Source: Charina bottae (lineage: Eukaryota; Chordata; Lepidosauria; Squamata; Charinaidae). From it: a stretch of DNA of 64,000 nucleotides. The translations under genes were made by a program, and so were the position numbers. This document shows, in pieces, positions 43,477 to 53,125 of this stretch; the first letter of the stretch is position 1; every line of letters starts with the position of its first letter. Under the pieces are notes generated by a model. That model worked only from the letters and a program-made list of their open reading frames with translations, did not search any database and was not told the DNA's origin. The stretch covers positions 10,000,501-10,064,500 of the forward strand of contig JALMGJ010000006.1 of the NCBI GenBank assembly GCA_023362775.1, given 5' to 3'.

Positions 43477-43690
43477 TGTCAGATTGATGTAGTGGTTAAG
43501 GCAACGGGCTAGAAACTGGGAGACCATGAGTTCTAGTCCCACCTTAGGCATAAAGCCAGCTGGGTGACCTTGGGCCAGTTACTCTCTCTCAGCCCTATGA
43601 AGCTGGCAATGGCAAACTACTTCTGAAAACTGCAGGGACTAGTCCAGGCAGTTGCCAGGAGTCAACAGTGACTCGAAGGCCCAAAAAAGT
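43477..43690 (+). repeat. tRNA-derived SINE
   Basis: GATGTAGTGGTTAAGGCAAC head, GAGTTCTAGTCCCACC B-box region, GGGTGACCTTGGGCCAGTTA body and an end with 'gtcaacagtgactcgaaggc'. Single internal unit. Confidence 0.8.
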
Positions 43691-44039
43691 CTTTGATATC
43701 CTTTGCGTCAATAGCAAATTCATCTTGTAAATGTGTCTATCTTCGCTGGCAACAAGCATTATCCATGCACTCAATGCAGTATCTGCAGGTGTGGGGAAAA
43801 CATCTGTCTTGAAGGAAGAAGGGGAGAAGCACAGCCCAGTGATGACTAAATCTGCTTTCTTGCCTTGGGATGCTGATGGTTGAGTGGGGAGGATGGATTG
43901 GAGGGCTCGGGAAGTGGCATGGCAGACCGGCTGACTGGAACCGTTTTGGCTCATGCAAACAGCTGGTTTCTGCTGGATCATTATGATCTGCTGGATTCTG
44001 TCCTTATTTTGATTTTGCTTCCTTCTTCAAGCATATCTA

Positions 44040-44365
44040 GCAGGGTCAGAGGTAGTGGTTCAGGTGCTGGCCTAAACACCAGGAGACTGTTGGGTGACTT
44101 TGGGCCAGTCACTCTCTCTCAGCCCAACCTACCTCACAGGGTTGTTATTGTGGGGAAAATAGGAGACAGGAATATTATGTATGTTTGCCACCTGGAGGGC
44201 AGGATAAACAAAGAAGAAGGAGGAGGAGGGGGGAGGGGGATCATCCAAGGGATGAAAGCTAGAATCAGATTGAAAAAAACATCCTGGAAGAAGACAGTGG
44301 CAAACCACTTCTATACTTGTAAGGATGTGTCCATGAAGTCACCAGGAATCAAGCTCAAAGTACAT
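44040..44365 (+). repeat. tRNA-derived SINE, diverged, B-box lost
   Basis: GGTAGTGGTTCAGGTGCTGG head, then a deletion joining directly to TTGGGTGACTTTGGGCCAGT, CTCACAGGGTTGTTATTGTGG and a G-rich tail. Confidence 0.65.
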
Positions 44366-44565
44366 TTAACACTACTTTATGTTTGCCCTTTGCCCTATTT
44401 TGCTGCATGTTCACTTGATAAAAGTTATTTATGAACAATTAACATATCAGTATAAAATAGTATTCAGTAACAACAACAATAATAATGTATAACCATCAAC
44501 AGCAACAGGTAAACCTTCTCTTTATGAGAAATTTCTGATATAGAGATGACTGCACTTAGAGCATC

Positions 44566-44579
44566 CTGCCCTCTAGTGG
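44566..44579 (-). promoter_or_regulatory. CTCF-like motif
   Basis: The minus strand reads CCACTAGAGGGCAG, fitting the CTCF core consensus CCASYAGRKGGCRS at every position. Occupancy cannot be judged from sequence. Confidence 0.4.
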
Positions 44580-44688
44580 TGATCGTTAAATATTTGCATT
44601 TATATTTAGTCTTCTTTCATCCAGCTCATTTTTGACAGAGTGGTGAGATTAGTCTGAGATGTTCTCAGAAAAGGAGAACCTGAAGACC

Positions 44689-45092
44689 CAGTTGTTGTTG
44701 TTGTTCAGTCGTTTAGTCATGTCCGACTCTTCGTGACCTCATGGACCACAGCACGCCAGGCCTTCCTGTCCTCCACTGCCTCCCGAAGTTTACTCAAATT
44801 CATGTTCGTTACATCGGTGATGCTGTCTAACCATCTCATCCTCTGCCGTCCCCTTCTCCTTTTGCCTTCAGTCTTTCCCAGCATCAGGGTCTTTTCCAGG
44901 GAGTCTTCTCTTCGCATTAGGTGGCCAAAGTATTTGAGCTTCAGCTTCAGCATCTGTCCTTCCAATGAGCAGTCAGGGTTGATTTCCTTTAGGATTGACT
45001 GGTTTGACCTCCTTGCAGTCCAAGGGACTCTCAAGAGTCTTCTCCAGCACCACAGCTCGAAAGCATCAATTCTTCGGCGCTCAGCCTTCCTT
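44689..45092 (-). repeat. BovB LINE 3' end
   Basis: The minus strand reads RRSNQSILKEINPDCSLEG, LKLKYFGHLMRREDSLEKTL and DRKAWRAVVHEVTKSRT, then the 3' end GTCGGACATGACTAAACGAC and (CAA)n. An open stretch of about 105 codons; 5'-truncated. Confidence 0.92.
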
Positions 45093-45111
45093 AATAAATA
45101 AATCCTCTTGT

Positions 45112-45345
45112 CCTTGTTGTTGTTGTTCAGTCATTTAGTCGTGTCCAACTCTTCGTGACCCCATGGACCATAGCACGCCAGGCCTTCCTGTCCTCCACTG
45201 TCTCCTGGAGTTTACTCAAATTCATGTTCATTACATCGGTGATGCTATCCAACCTCTCATCCTCTGCCGTCCCCTTCTCCTTTTGCCTTCCGTCTTTCCC
45301 AGCATCAGGGTCTTTTCCAGTGAGTCCTCTGACCCAGACATATGT
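45112..45345 (-). repeat. BovB LINE 3' end, shorter second copy
   Basis: Same 3' end and LSKLQETVEDRKAWRAMVHG reading, truncated after the LTGKDPDAGKD stretch. It lies 20 bp from the previous copy in the same orientation. Confidence 0.9.
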
Positions 45346-45569
45346 CCAAATGTTACTCATGTTAAGGAAGATCTCAAATCTTGTATGATGTATTGGGGGT
45401 GAAGGTAGAGAACACATCCCTCTTTGACAATGATTTGTGTTACTTCTTCCATCCTCTACTTCTTTTGCCAGTTTGAGCTCCCATCCCCTTCTTCCTAAAG
45501 TTATTGACTTGCATTCTGCCTTTCTTCACCGAGTTCCAGGAAGAGTTTCTGTTACTCCAATTATATCCC

Positions 45570-45715
45570 CCAATAACATCTGTATGAGGTAGGTTGGACT
45601 GTGAGAGAAGAACTGGCCCAAGGTCCTCCAGATGGTTTCTGTGGTGAAGAGGGACTAGAACCTGGGTCTCCTGCTCCTACCCCAGCATCTTCACCACTAG
45701 ACCACAGTGACTGGC
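45570..45715 (-). repeat. Old tRNA-derived SINE
   Basis: Complement contains TGTGGTCTAGTGGTGAAGAT (head), AGGTTCTAGTCCCTC (B-box) and TGGAGGACCTTGGGCCAG. Confidence 0.7.
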
Positions 45716-45881
45716 TCAGGGTCACCTAGGCGGAGAGAGAACTTGAGTGTACTTGCTCCTAGTCCAACTCCTTCAACACCACTCATTCCTGGCTGTTGCA
45801 GCTTCCAAGGCATTGGACTTTATTTTCAAGCATTTATTTTCAAGTATTTGAATTCATTCTGTAGCTTGAATCATATCGATA

Positions 45882-45883
45882 TT

Positions 45884-45923
<40 letters not shown>

Positions 45924-46125
45924 TTCAAATTTATCACCGCCCATCTCTACCACGGTAGACTCTGGGCGGTTTACAACAAATGTTAAAATTAAAGTTAAAA
46001 ATCAATAATCATTAAAATACAATAAACAGTACAATAAATAAGAATATAAAAATCCAGAGGATGGTAGGATCTTAAAAGGAGGTCATTATTAAACTAACCA
46101 CCCCCAGGAGGAACTATCTCTACCT
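45882..46125 (-). repeat. L2 LINE 3' end
   Basis: (TTTA)n, CACCGCCCATCTC, GACTCTGGGCGGTTTACAA, and farther in CCACCCCCAGGAGGAACTA, which aligns to 52396-52420 of the long L2. Confidence 0.88.
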
Positions 46126-46235
46126 TTGTCAATATTGATTGATATATATTGATTGATGATATTGATCATATATGAATCATATCATATTGAATCATATGAA
46201 TAGAAACATATTTAAGGATTCCCTTACTAACTTTG

Positions 46236-46284
46236 CTCAGACTGAAGAAGCTTCTTGGATAAGGAGCGAAACATTTCCACTGAG
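46236..46284 (+). ncRNA. Hammerhead-ribozyme-like motif (family 1)
   Basis: CTGAAGA at 46242-46248, helix II GCTTCTT/AAGGAGC (one T-G pair), GAAAC at 46268-46272. The next triplet is ATT, so the short helix III palindrome seen in other copies is broken. Confidence 0.5.
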
Positions 46285-46370
46285 AAAATAGAAATCCAGT
46301 TGACATGATTCAAGCTACAGACTGTTCCACCTGGATGACTGAGAACCTTCATCGACATATTTGAATTCAT

Positions 46371-47915
46371 GTTTGAAATACCAATAAATTAGTAGCCATA
46401 CAATTAAGGGGAAAAAACCTGCAGCAGCAATGTAAGGTAGTCACACAGTTATTACACAGAGACCAAGCAGTTGTGGCCAGCAAGTAATTTTGGCATTAGC
46501 TGTTCATTAATTCATAAATTCATCTTCTCTTTTATTGGTTCATTCCAACAAAAGCACCAACAGACTAAGCTGAATCTGTATACATAATCAGCATAAACTG
46601 CTTTCCAAAAGAACGATCTCAGAAGAAAAGAAAGCAAAAAGGGAACATAAATTTTGCTAACAAATCATTTTAAGACCGTACATTGTTTTACTTTCCAAAA
46701 TGATCTTTGTGTTTCTAAAATACCAGCAGCAATTAAGAGTGACTTAGCTAATTGCCACTTGGTGGCAGTAGATGTATATCCTGTTTCTTAGTGTGTGTCT
46801 GTGAGAGAAAAAATAGCAGAATTCAACAAATGATCTATAGTGAGCTATGAATTCCTTCTGAATTATGATGGGGATGATTAAAAAATGCTCTGCAATGGCT
46901 TTATTTGATAAAGCCACCACAAAACGGTAGATGGCTCAAAAGAATGGCTGTAAAGGTAGCATAATTTGTCTACTTATTTATTGTTTCAATATTTACATAG
47001 CATCAAGCTCAAAGTCACCCAGCCAGTTCACAGTAATATAAATCGCAAAAACTAGACTCAACATTAAAATCATTAAAACCATTCTGTACATTGTAGGAGG
47101 CCATGTCAATAGGGAAAGGGTTCTTCCAAGAGGAAGATGCTGATGGAGATCATTATGGGAAAGCATAAACTAAATGGCCAGTTCTCCTGTCTCTGTGGTC
47201 TAATCAAATTAAAAAATTGAACCCCAACCTTGCAACTTTCTCGGGGTCTCCCTCTGGCCTAGCAAAACAAAGTCTTGAATTTCAACTATGCGTCCAATGA
47301 TGCATTCAGGGTAATGAAAGGGCCTACGTATAATTCAGCCTTTTCCAGCCTCGGCGGCATTGGCCTTCCATGACCCCAAATTACATTAGAAGGCCTTACA
47401 TTGAAGGAAGTTGGTGTAAGCTAGGACTTCAATTTGAAAGTGATTTCAAAGGCTGATGGGAACGGACGGACGTCTGCTAGGGATGGATATGTGATTTCTG
47501 GCTCACCATGAAAACAACTGAGATTCTCAAATGCACTTTGGAGGGACGTCTTTCTGCATCCAAAGGGAAAGTTCAAAGGACCCAATTCTTTCTTCTACTA
47601 CCTCTCCCTCCTTCAAAGGTCAAGGAGAAGTGTTACCTTGGGGAGTATACCAAAGTAACAAGTGCAGAAGGTTCTCCTGCTAATGGGGAGAGCAGCCCCC
47701 ACCTCCCGCCTTCATTCCAGTTAGACTTTTTTTTAGAAAAATGCTAGTTTTTCCCATTTGTTTTACTAGAAATCATGAGGTTTATAGCTGAGCTTCTGTA
47801 ATATTGCCAACACCCTTTTCTTGTGTTTTCCAAGAAGGAGAACCACATTCTTGCCACCAAGTCAGTAGTGGAGTGCCAAAAAGGTCCTCAACTTTTTTTT
47901 ACACTTGAAAAACTT
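46371..47915. other. Low-repeat block; old L2 tail at 46980-47080
   Basis: Few recognisable repeats. A CTCF-like near match (CCACTTGGTGGCAG) lies at 46757-46770. The frame 47508-47747 is not recognisable. Confidence 0.35.
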
Positions 47916-48101
47916 CATACTGTCTTCTACAGCTTGAATCATGTCAACTGGATTTCTATTTTCTCAGTGGAAACGTTTCGCTCCTTATCCAAGGAGCTTC
48001 TTCAGTCTGAGCAAAGTTGGTAAGGGAATCCTAAATATGTTTCTAGGTAGCTGTGTGACCTTACACCTGGGGCTAGGTCATGGTTATATTGAGATGTTAT
48101 T

Positions 48102-48290
48102 TTAAGTCCTTTTATCATCTAAAGGAGGATCGTTAAGATCACCATGCTGCTGTTGAGCTTGTGAAATGGTCTTAATCTTCCTAGGCACAGAAGACAGAGC
48201 CAGGAGAAAGATGGGAGAAAGATTGTGCCTGAGGCCCCCACCTCTATTCAAGGAAGGATTTTCCAAGTTGGCATAAATGGATTCCTTGAC
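48102..48290 (-). pseudogene. Penelope-like ORF C-terminus (left arm)
   Basis: About 60 codons ending at a stop at 48102. Contains KESIYANLENPSLNRGGGLR followed by HNLSP, which resembles the end of the GIY-YIG endonuclease domain of Penelope-like ORFs (glutamate and asparagine of the 'E..I...PSLN' signature). Reverse transcriptase and the GIY-YIG start are missing, so it is a truncated relic. Family call is from motif memory, not a search. Confidence 0.65.
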
Positions 48291-48303
48291 CCCTCTCTCA
48301 AAG

Positions 48304-48492
48304 GAGAAGGAATCCATTTATGCCAACTTGGAAAATCCTTCCTTGAATAGAGGTGGGGGCCTCAGGCACAACCTCTCCCCCATCTTCCTCCCTGCTTTGT
48401 CTTCTGTGCCTAGGAAGATTAAGACTATTTCACAAGCTCAACAGCAGCATGGTGATCTTAACGATCCTCCTTTAGATGATAAAAGGACTTAA
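48304..48492 (+). pseudogene. Penelope-like ORF C-terminus (right arm)
   Basis: Mirror copy of the left-arm frame with the same KESIYANLENPSLNRGGGLR signature and stop at 48490-48492. It differs at a few positions only (for example FLP for FLL), which dates the two arms close together or indicates conversion between them. Confidence 0.65.
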
Positions 48493-48582
48493 AATAACAT
48501 CTCAATATAACCATGACCCAGCCCCAGGTGTAAGGTCACACAGCTACCTAGAAACATATTTAGGATTCCCTTACTAACTTTG

Positions 48583-48631
48583 CTCAGACTGAAGAAGCTC
48601 CTTGGATAAGGAGCGAAACGTTTCCACTGAG
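48583..48631 (+). ncRNA. Hammerhead-ribozyme-like motif (family 1, right arm)
   Basis: CTGAAGA at 48589-48595, 7-bp helix II with GGAT loop, GAAAC at 48615-48619, GTT triplet, helix I CTCA/TGAG plus AG/TC. The left arm holds the complement at 47963-48011 (minus). Core bases are unchanged between arms. Confidence 0.6.
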
Positions 48632-49147
48632 AAAATAGAAATCCAGTTGACATGATTCAAGCTACAGACAATTCCACCTGGATGACTGAGAACCTTCATA
48701 GACATACTGTCTTCTAGTTTGATGGCAAACCATTGATGGTGCTCTTTGATTACGATTTACATGCAGCCAACTCTTAACAAGCTTATTAATCAGAATGTCA
48801 TGGGATATTTGTCAATGTACTTGATTCCCACACTTTACTAAGGAACTTCACTGATCAAAGCGTGAGATAAGTTCTGGACAAATCCATGCGGACCCCTGGT
48901 AATTACTGTGACATTTTCAAGGTTTTTATAGATTAATCTCTCTGATCTGTTTTGGAATCTTTCTAAATACCAGCGTTACATTAGTTGGTTTGCAATTCTC
49001 CTCTCCCCTTCTCAAGACAGGCCCCGCTAATCTTGGCTTGTGAAACAGATCTTGGTATAATAATGGACTGCAAACTGAATAAAAGGTCAGTAGTGTGATG
49101 ACTCTACAAAAGCAAAATGCACTTTTAGGCTTCATTAAGAGAAATAC

Positions 49148-49835
49148 CATTAACGTGGGCAGTTTTAATTCTGCTTTATTCTACATTGGTCTGGCCTCCG
49201 TTTGTGCATTGCTTGTAGTTTTGAGCACCACACCTGAAGAAGAATGCAGACAAACTGGAACAAGTTGAGAGAACGTCAGTGAGAATGATTAGGAGACTAG
49301 GAACTAGGTTCTGTAGAAAGAATTGGCAATGTTTAGTCTTGAGATTGAAAGGAGATACAATAGCCTCTTCAAATAACCAGACAGGAAGGTTAAGATTTGT
49401 TCTCCATTATTCTAAAGCAGTGTTTCTCAACCTTGGCAACTTGAAGATGTGTGGACTTCAACTCCCAGAATTCCCCAGCCAGCCATGCTGTCTGGGATAT
49501 TCTGGGAGTTGAAGTCCACACATCTTCAAGCTGCCAAGGTTGAGAAACGCTGTTTTAGAGTGAAGGACACAGAAGAATGGGTTTAAGTTACAGGAAGGCA
49601 GATTTTGATTAAATTTTAGAAAAAAAGATCCTAAATGTATGAGCAATTCAACACTGGAATCAATGACCTAGAGAGGCCATGGACCTCTCTGGATGACTTC
49701 AAGGAGAAGCGAGATGGCCATTTGTCATGGAGGCCTAAGCTGTGGATCACTTCACTTCACACAACGTGGATTTCTTCACTTCACATGCATGGCCTGAAAG
49801 ACCCCTTCCAACTCTGTAGTCCTCCAAATGCCAGG
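49148..49835 (+). repeat. CR1 LINE 3' portion, interrupted by a hAT element
   Basis: The left part includes GAGAACGTCAGTGAGAATGA and GAGATTGAAAGGAGATACAA. The right part has GGAATCAATGACCTAGAGAG and GATGACTTCAAGGAGAAGCG, typical of CR1 late ORF/3' UTR. A hAT element occupies 49418-49552. Confidence 0.6.
49418..49552. mobile_element. hAT foldback element (CAGTGTTTCTCAACC family)
   Basis: Complete arms and termini. Flanks TTCTAAAG and TTTTAGAG (6 of 8, centred on TA). Confidence 0.9.
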
Positions 49836-49934
49836 ATGGGCACACTGCATTATGACCCTAGACAGCGTACAGCAGAAACAAACAGGAATCAAAAATAACC
49901 GTAGAACGTTAAAAGGGACAACCCAATTTATAAA

Positions 49935-50005
49935 ATATAAAACCGCCCAGGGTCGCTCTCTGAGTGAGATGGGTGGGGAATAAAATTTATATATATATAT
50001 ATATA
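49935..50005 (+). repeat. L2 LINE 3' tail with (AT)n
   Basis: AAAACCGCCCAGGGTCGCTC, GAGATGGGTGGGGAATAAAA then (TA)n. Confidence 0.75.
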
Positions 50006-50168
50006 ATCTGTCTCTGTGTGTGTGTGAGTAAGTAAATGGCAGCCACAGAAAAGTCTTGTGGCATGGGGGCCATTGTGACGCGAGGGCCATGAAAGCATAG
50101 CTAAAAGCTCTTTTTAGATGAGCATAGATAAGGATCCAGTGGACGAGCGAGGCAAAAAGATACTGAAT

Positions 50169-50477
50169 CAGCCTTTCTCAACCTGTTGATCCTGAAGGAA
50201 CCCTTGAAATATTTTTCAGGCCTCGGGGAACCCCTGCACATTCAGGCTCAAATACAGGCCAGAAGTTACAAAATTATTATATTTGTTTCCTGTGTAGGCC
50301 TGTAGATATGCATTAACCGTGTTCTTAAACTGAAAATAAAGAATGAAACTTACCTCTTGAATGTGAAGTTGCCCGAATTTGAAATAATTTTTAAAATAAA
50401 TCGTGATCTCCCAGGGAACCCCTAGTGACCTCTCGCAGAACCCTAGGGATCCACGGAATCCCGGCTGAGAAACCCTG
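50169..50477 (-). mobile_element. hAT element (CAGGGTTTCTCAACC family)
   Basis: Target duplication TACTGAAT / TACTGGAT (50161-50168, 50478-50485; 7 of 8). Collinear with 23008-23317. Confidence 0.9.
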
Positions 50478-50485
50478 TACTGGAT

Positions 50486-51362
50486 AGTAACTTTTCTGCA
50501 TGCGTTTGTAGATCTTTTGCTATTCTGATTTTTTCAGGCCGGTGTTGGGATAATTTGTTCACAGTTACTGCCTTAATGCGTTGAAGTACTGGGCAGACAG
50601 CTTACAAAAATGCCTCCCTTCGGGCCTCTTTTGGCAACTCCCACACATCTCCCACATATCAGCCAGCAGGGGAAAAAAGAATCTCAGCAAATCAAGGCAG
50701 CCATTTATAGATGTGTTCCCAGGATGACATCACAATATAAACAATAGTTCCATTATTATGAACCTAAAGGGAATATGGGAATGCTGGAGCCCTGCAAAGG
50801 CTTATTAAATATGGCAGAATTATTATTAGGGCCAAATATCTTTCTTTGGGGGGGAATATAAGGTGGGACAAGAACTCACGGTCTCCCAGTTTCTAGCCTT
50901 AACCACTACACCAAACTGGCTCTCATTTGTCACCCTAGTGTGAGAAAGCTTCACTTAAAAAGTATGGTTCATTTTGCCTTGTCATTTCCATCTGCCCCTT
51001 GGTAGATATTATTGCCTGGATTTGTTTGCATTAGGACTCATGGAATAAATTGCATAATCTTGGGATTATTCTTTCTGTTTTTCAGATGAATGCAGTTGGG
51101 AAAAAGAATGGATATGCTAAAAGCATCCGGTCTGTTGGGAGTGGGGTGACCTAGAAATGTTGCAAAAATATCAATCAATCAATCAGTCAATTCCTGCATT
51201 CAAAATTTGTCTTGACCCATGGACTTTTTGCGTAAAACGGAAAAAAAATGAACTTATGATTTATGGTTTTGTTGATTAGATAGGATAGGTTATAGAAAGA
51301 AGGGAGTCAGGATATAGCTTTAGAGAAAGAGGTAAATGTATAATTGTACATTATAATTGTAT
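50486..51362. other. Mostly unassigned; SINE fragment at 50855-50930
   Basis: 50855-50930 (minus) contains AGAACTCACGGTCTCCCAGT and CCACTACACCAAACTGGCTC, a 5' SINE piece. The rest is unrecognised. Confidence 0.5.
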
Positions 51363-52157
51363 TTTGTTGTTGTTCTTCAGTCGTTTAGTCGTGTCTGACT
51401 CTTCCTGACCTCATGGACCATAGCACGCCAGGCCTTCCTGTCCTCCATTGTCACCCGGAGTTTACTCAAATTCATGTTCATTACATCGGTGATGCTATCT
51501 AACCATCTCATCCTCTGCCGTTCCCTTCTCCTTTTGCCTTCAGTCTTTCCCAGCATCAGGGTCTTTTCCAGGGAGTCCTCTCTTCGCATTAGTTGGCCAA
51601 AGTATTTGAGCTTCAGCTTCAGCATCTGTCCTTCCAATGAGCAGTCAGGGTTGATTTCCTTTAGGATTGACTGATTTGACCTCCTTGCAGTCCAAGGGAC
51701 TCTCAAGAGTCTTCTCCAGCACCACAGTTCGAAAGCGTCAATTCTTCGGTGCTCAGCCTTCCTTATGGTCCAACTCTCACAGCCATACATTACTGCTGGG
51801 AAAACCATAGCTTTAATTACAGTATATGGACCTTTGTCAGCAAGGTGATGTCTCTGCTTTCAATATGCTGTCTAGGTTTGCCATAGCTTTCCTCCCAAGG
51901 AGCAAGTGTCTTTTAATTTCATGGCTGCAGTCACCGTCTGCGGTGATCTTGGAGCCCAAGAAAATAAAATCTGTCACTGCTTCCATTTCTTCCCCTTCTA
52001 TTTGCCAGGAAGTGATGGGACCAGATGCCATGATCTGAGTTTTTTTAATGTTGAGTTTCAAGCCAGCTTTTGCACTCTCCTCTTTCACCCTCATCAAGAG
52101 GCTCTTTAGTTCCTCTTCACTTTCTGCCATTAGGGTGGTATCATCTGCATATAATTA
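51363..52157 (-). repeat. BovB LINE 3' part, truncated at the reverse-transcriptase YADD box
   Basis: The minus strand begins ATATGCAGATGATACC (YADDT) at 52156. It continues LMAESEEELKSLLMRVKEE, FIFLGSKITADGDCSHEIKR, a frameshift near 51808-51837, YGCESWTIRKAEHRRIDAFE and DRKAWRAMVHEVRKSQTRL, then the (CAA)n end at 51363. The longest BovB copy here; the RT core upstream of YADD is absent. Confidence 0.92.
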
Positions 52158-52387
52158 TAATATAATTATAATTGTATAATATTATTATTATTTATTATTA
52201 TTTATTTAATTTATTCCCCGCCCATCTCCCATACAAGGGACTCTGGGCGGGTTACAATAATTAAGACTTAAAAATTTAAAATATTTAAAACCATACAAAG
52301 TAGAAAATGTATAAAAATAAATCCAAATATAAAATAAAATAAAATAGAATCCAAGATGGATTGGAGACCGTAGCATAGGTCTTATTG

Positions 52388-53125
52388 CTACGGGGCTAGC
52401 CAACCCCAGGAGGCACTACCACCTCCGTTGTCCCAGGCCAGGCGGCAGAGCCAGGTCTTAAGGGCCTTCCGAAAGGCCAGGAGTGAAGGGGCCAGTCTCA
52501 CCTCCGGGGGCAAGATGTTCCATAAGGCGGGGGCTGTCGCAGAGAAAGCACGCCTCCTGGACCCCGCTAGATGGAATTCTCTTGTTGAGGGGGTCTGAAG
52601 CATGCCTTCTCTGCACGCACGGGTGGGGCGGGCTGACGTTATCGGGACGAGACGGTCCCTCAGGTACCCTGGTCCTATGCCATATAGGGCTTTAAAGGTA
52701 ATCACCAACACCTTGAATTGGACCCAGAAGCAAACTGGCAACCAATGCAGCTCGCGTAGCAGAAGTGTTACATGTGCCGATCTTATGGCACCCGTAACTG
52801 CTCGCGCCGCCGCATTCTGTACCAGCTGAAGCTTCCGGATACTCTTCAGGGGTAGCCCCATGTAGAGCGCATTACAGTAGTCTATGCGGGAGATGACAAG
52901 GGCATGAGTGACTGTTCGGAGGGCCTCCCGATCCAAGAAAGGGCGTAACTGGCGCACAACTCGAAGTTGTGCAAAGGCCCTCCTGGCCACAACTGCCACC
53001 TGCTTTTCGAGCAGGAGTCGCGAGTCCAGGAGGACCCCCAGATTCCGCACTGGATCTGAGTGAGGTAGTGCAACCCCACCCAGAACCAAAGATGACAACT
53101 TCCCGGATCTAGGGGGGCCGTCAAT
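52388..53125 (-). pseudogene. L2 ORF2 C-terminal part after premature stop
   Basis: Same reading frame as the main ORF beyond a single TAG. Reads IDGPPRSGKLSSLVLGGVAL, VRNLGVLLDSRL, SRIDYCNALYMGLPLKSIRK and LQLVQNAAARAVTG, then LRELHWLPV, the conserved region after the RT in the L2 clade, to a stop near 52388. No start codon of its own is likely used. Confidence 0.88.

Larger units (their letters stand above)
45858..46357. mobile_element. Penelope-like element fragment (family 1) interrupted by an L2 tail
   Basis: A perfect 13-bp target duplication TATTTGAATTCAT (45845-45857, 46358-46370). Left remnant CTGTAGCTTGAATCATATC (45860-45878), then an L2 piece, then the right arm (about 46195-46357) ending GAACCTTCATCGACA. 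Confidence 0.75.
47930..48702. mobile_element. Penelope-like element: long head-to-head inverted dimer
   Basis: A perfect 14-bp target duplication CATACTGTCTTCTA (47916-47929, 48703-48716) encloses two ~355-bp near-identical inverted arms around a ~20-bp spacer (48287-48306). Each arm encodes, toward its outer end, the C-terminal end of an ORF and then the terminal repeat with the hammerhead-like motif. Confidence 0.85.

Noticed and set aside
43880..44434. 184-codon frame on the plus strand
   Set aside because: Half of it reads through a SINE, and no protein family is recognisable.
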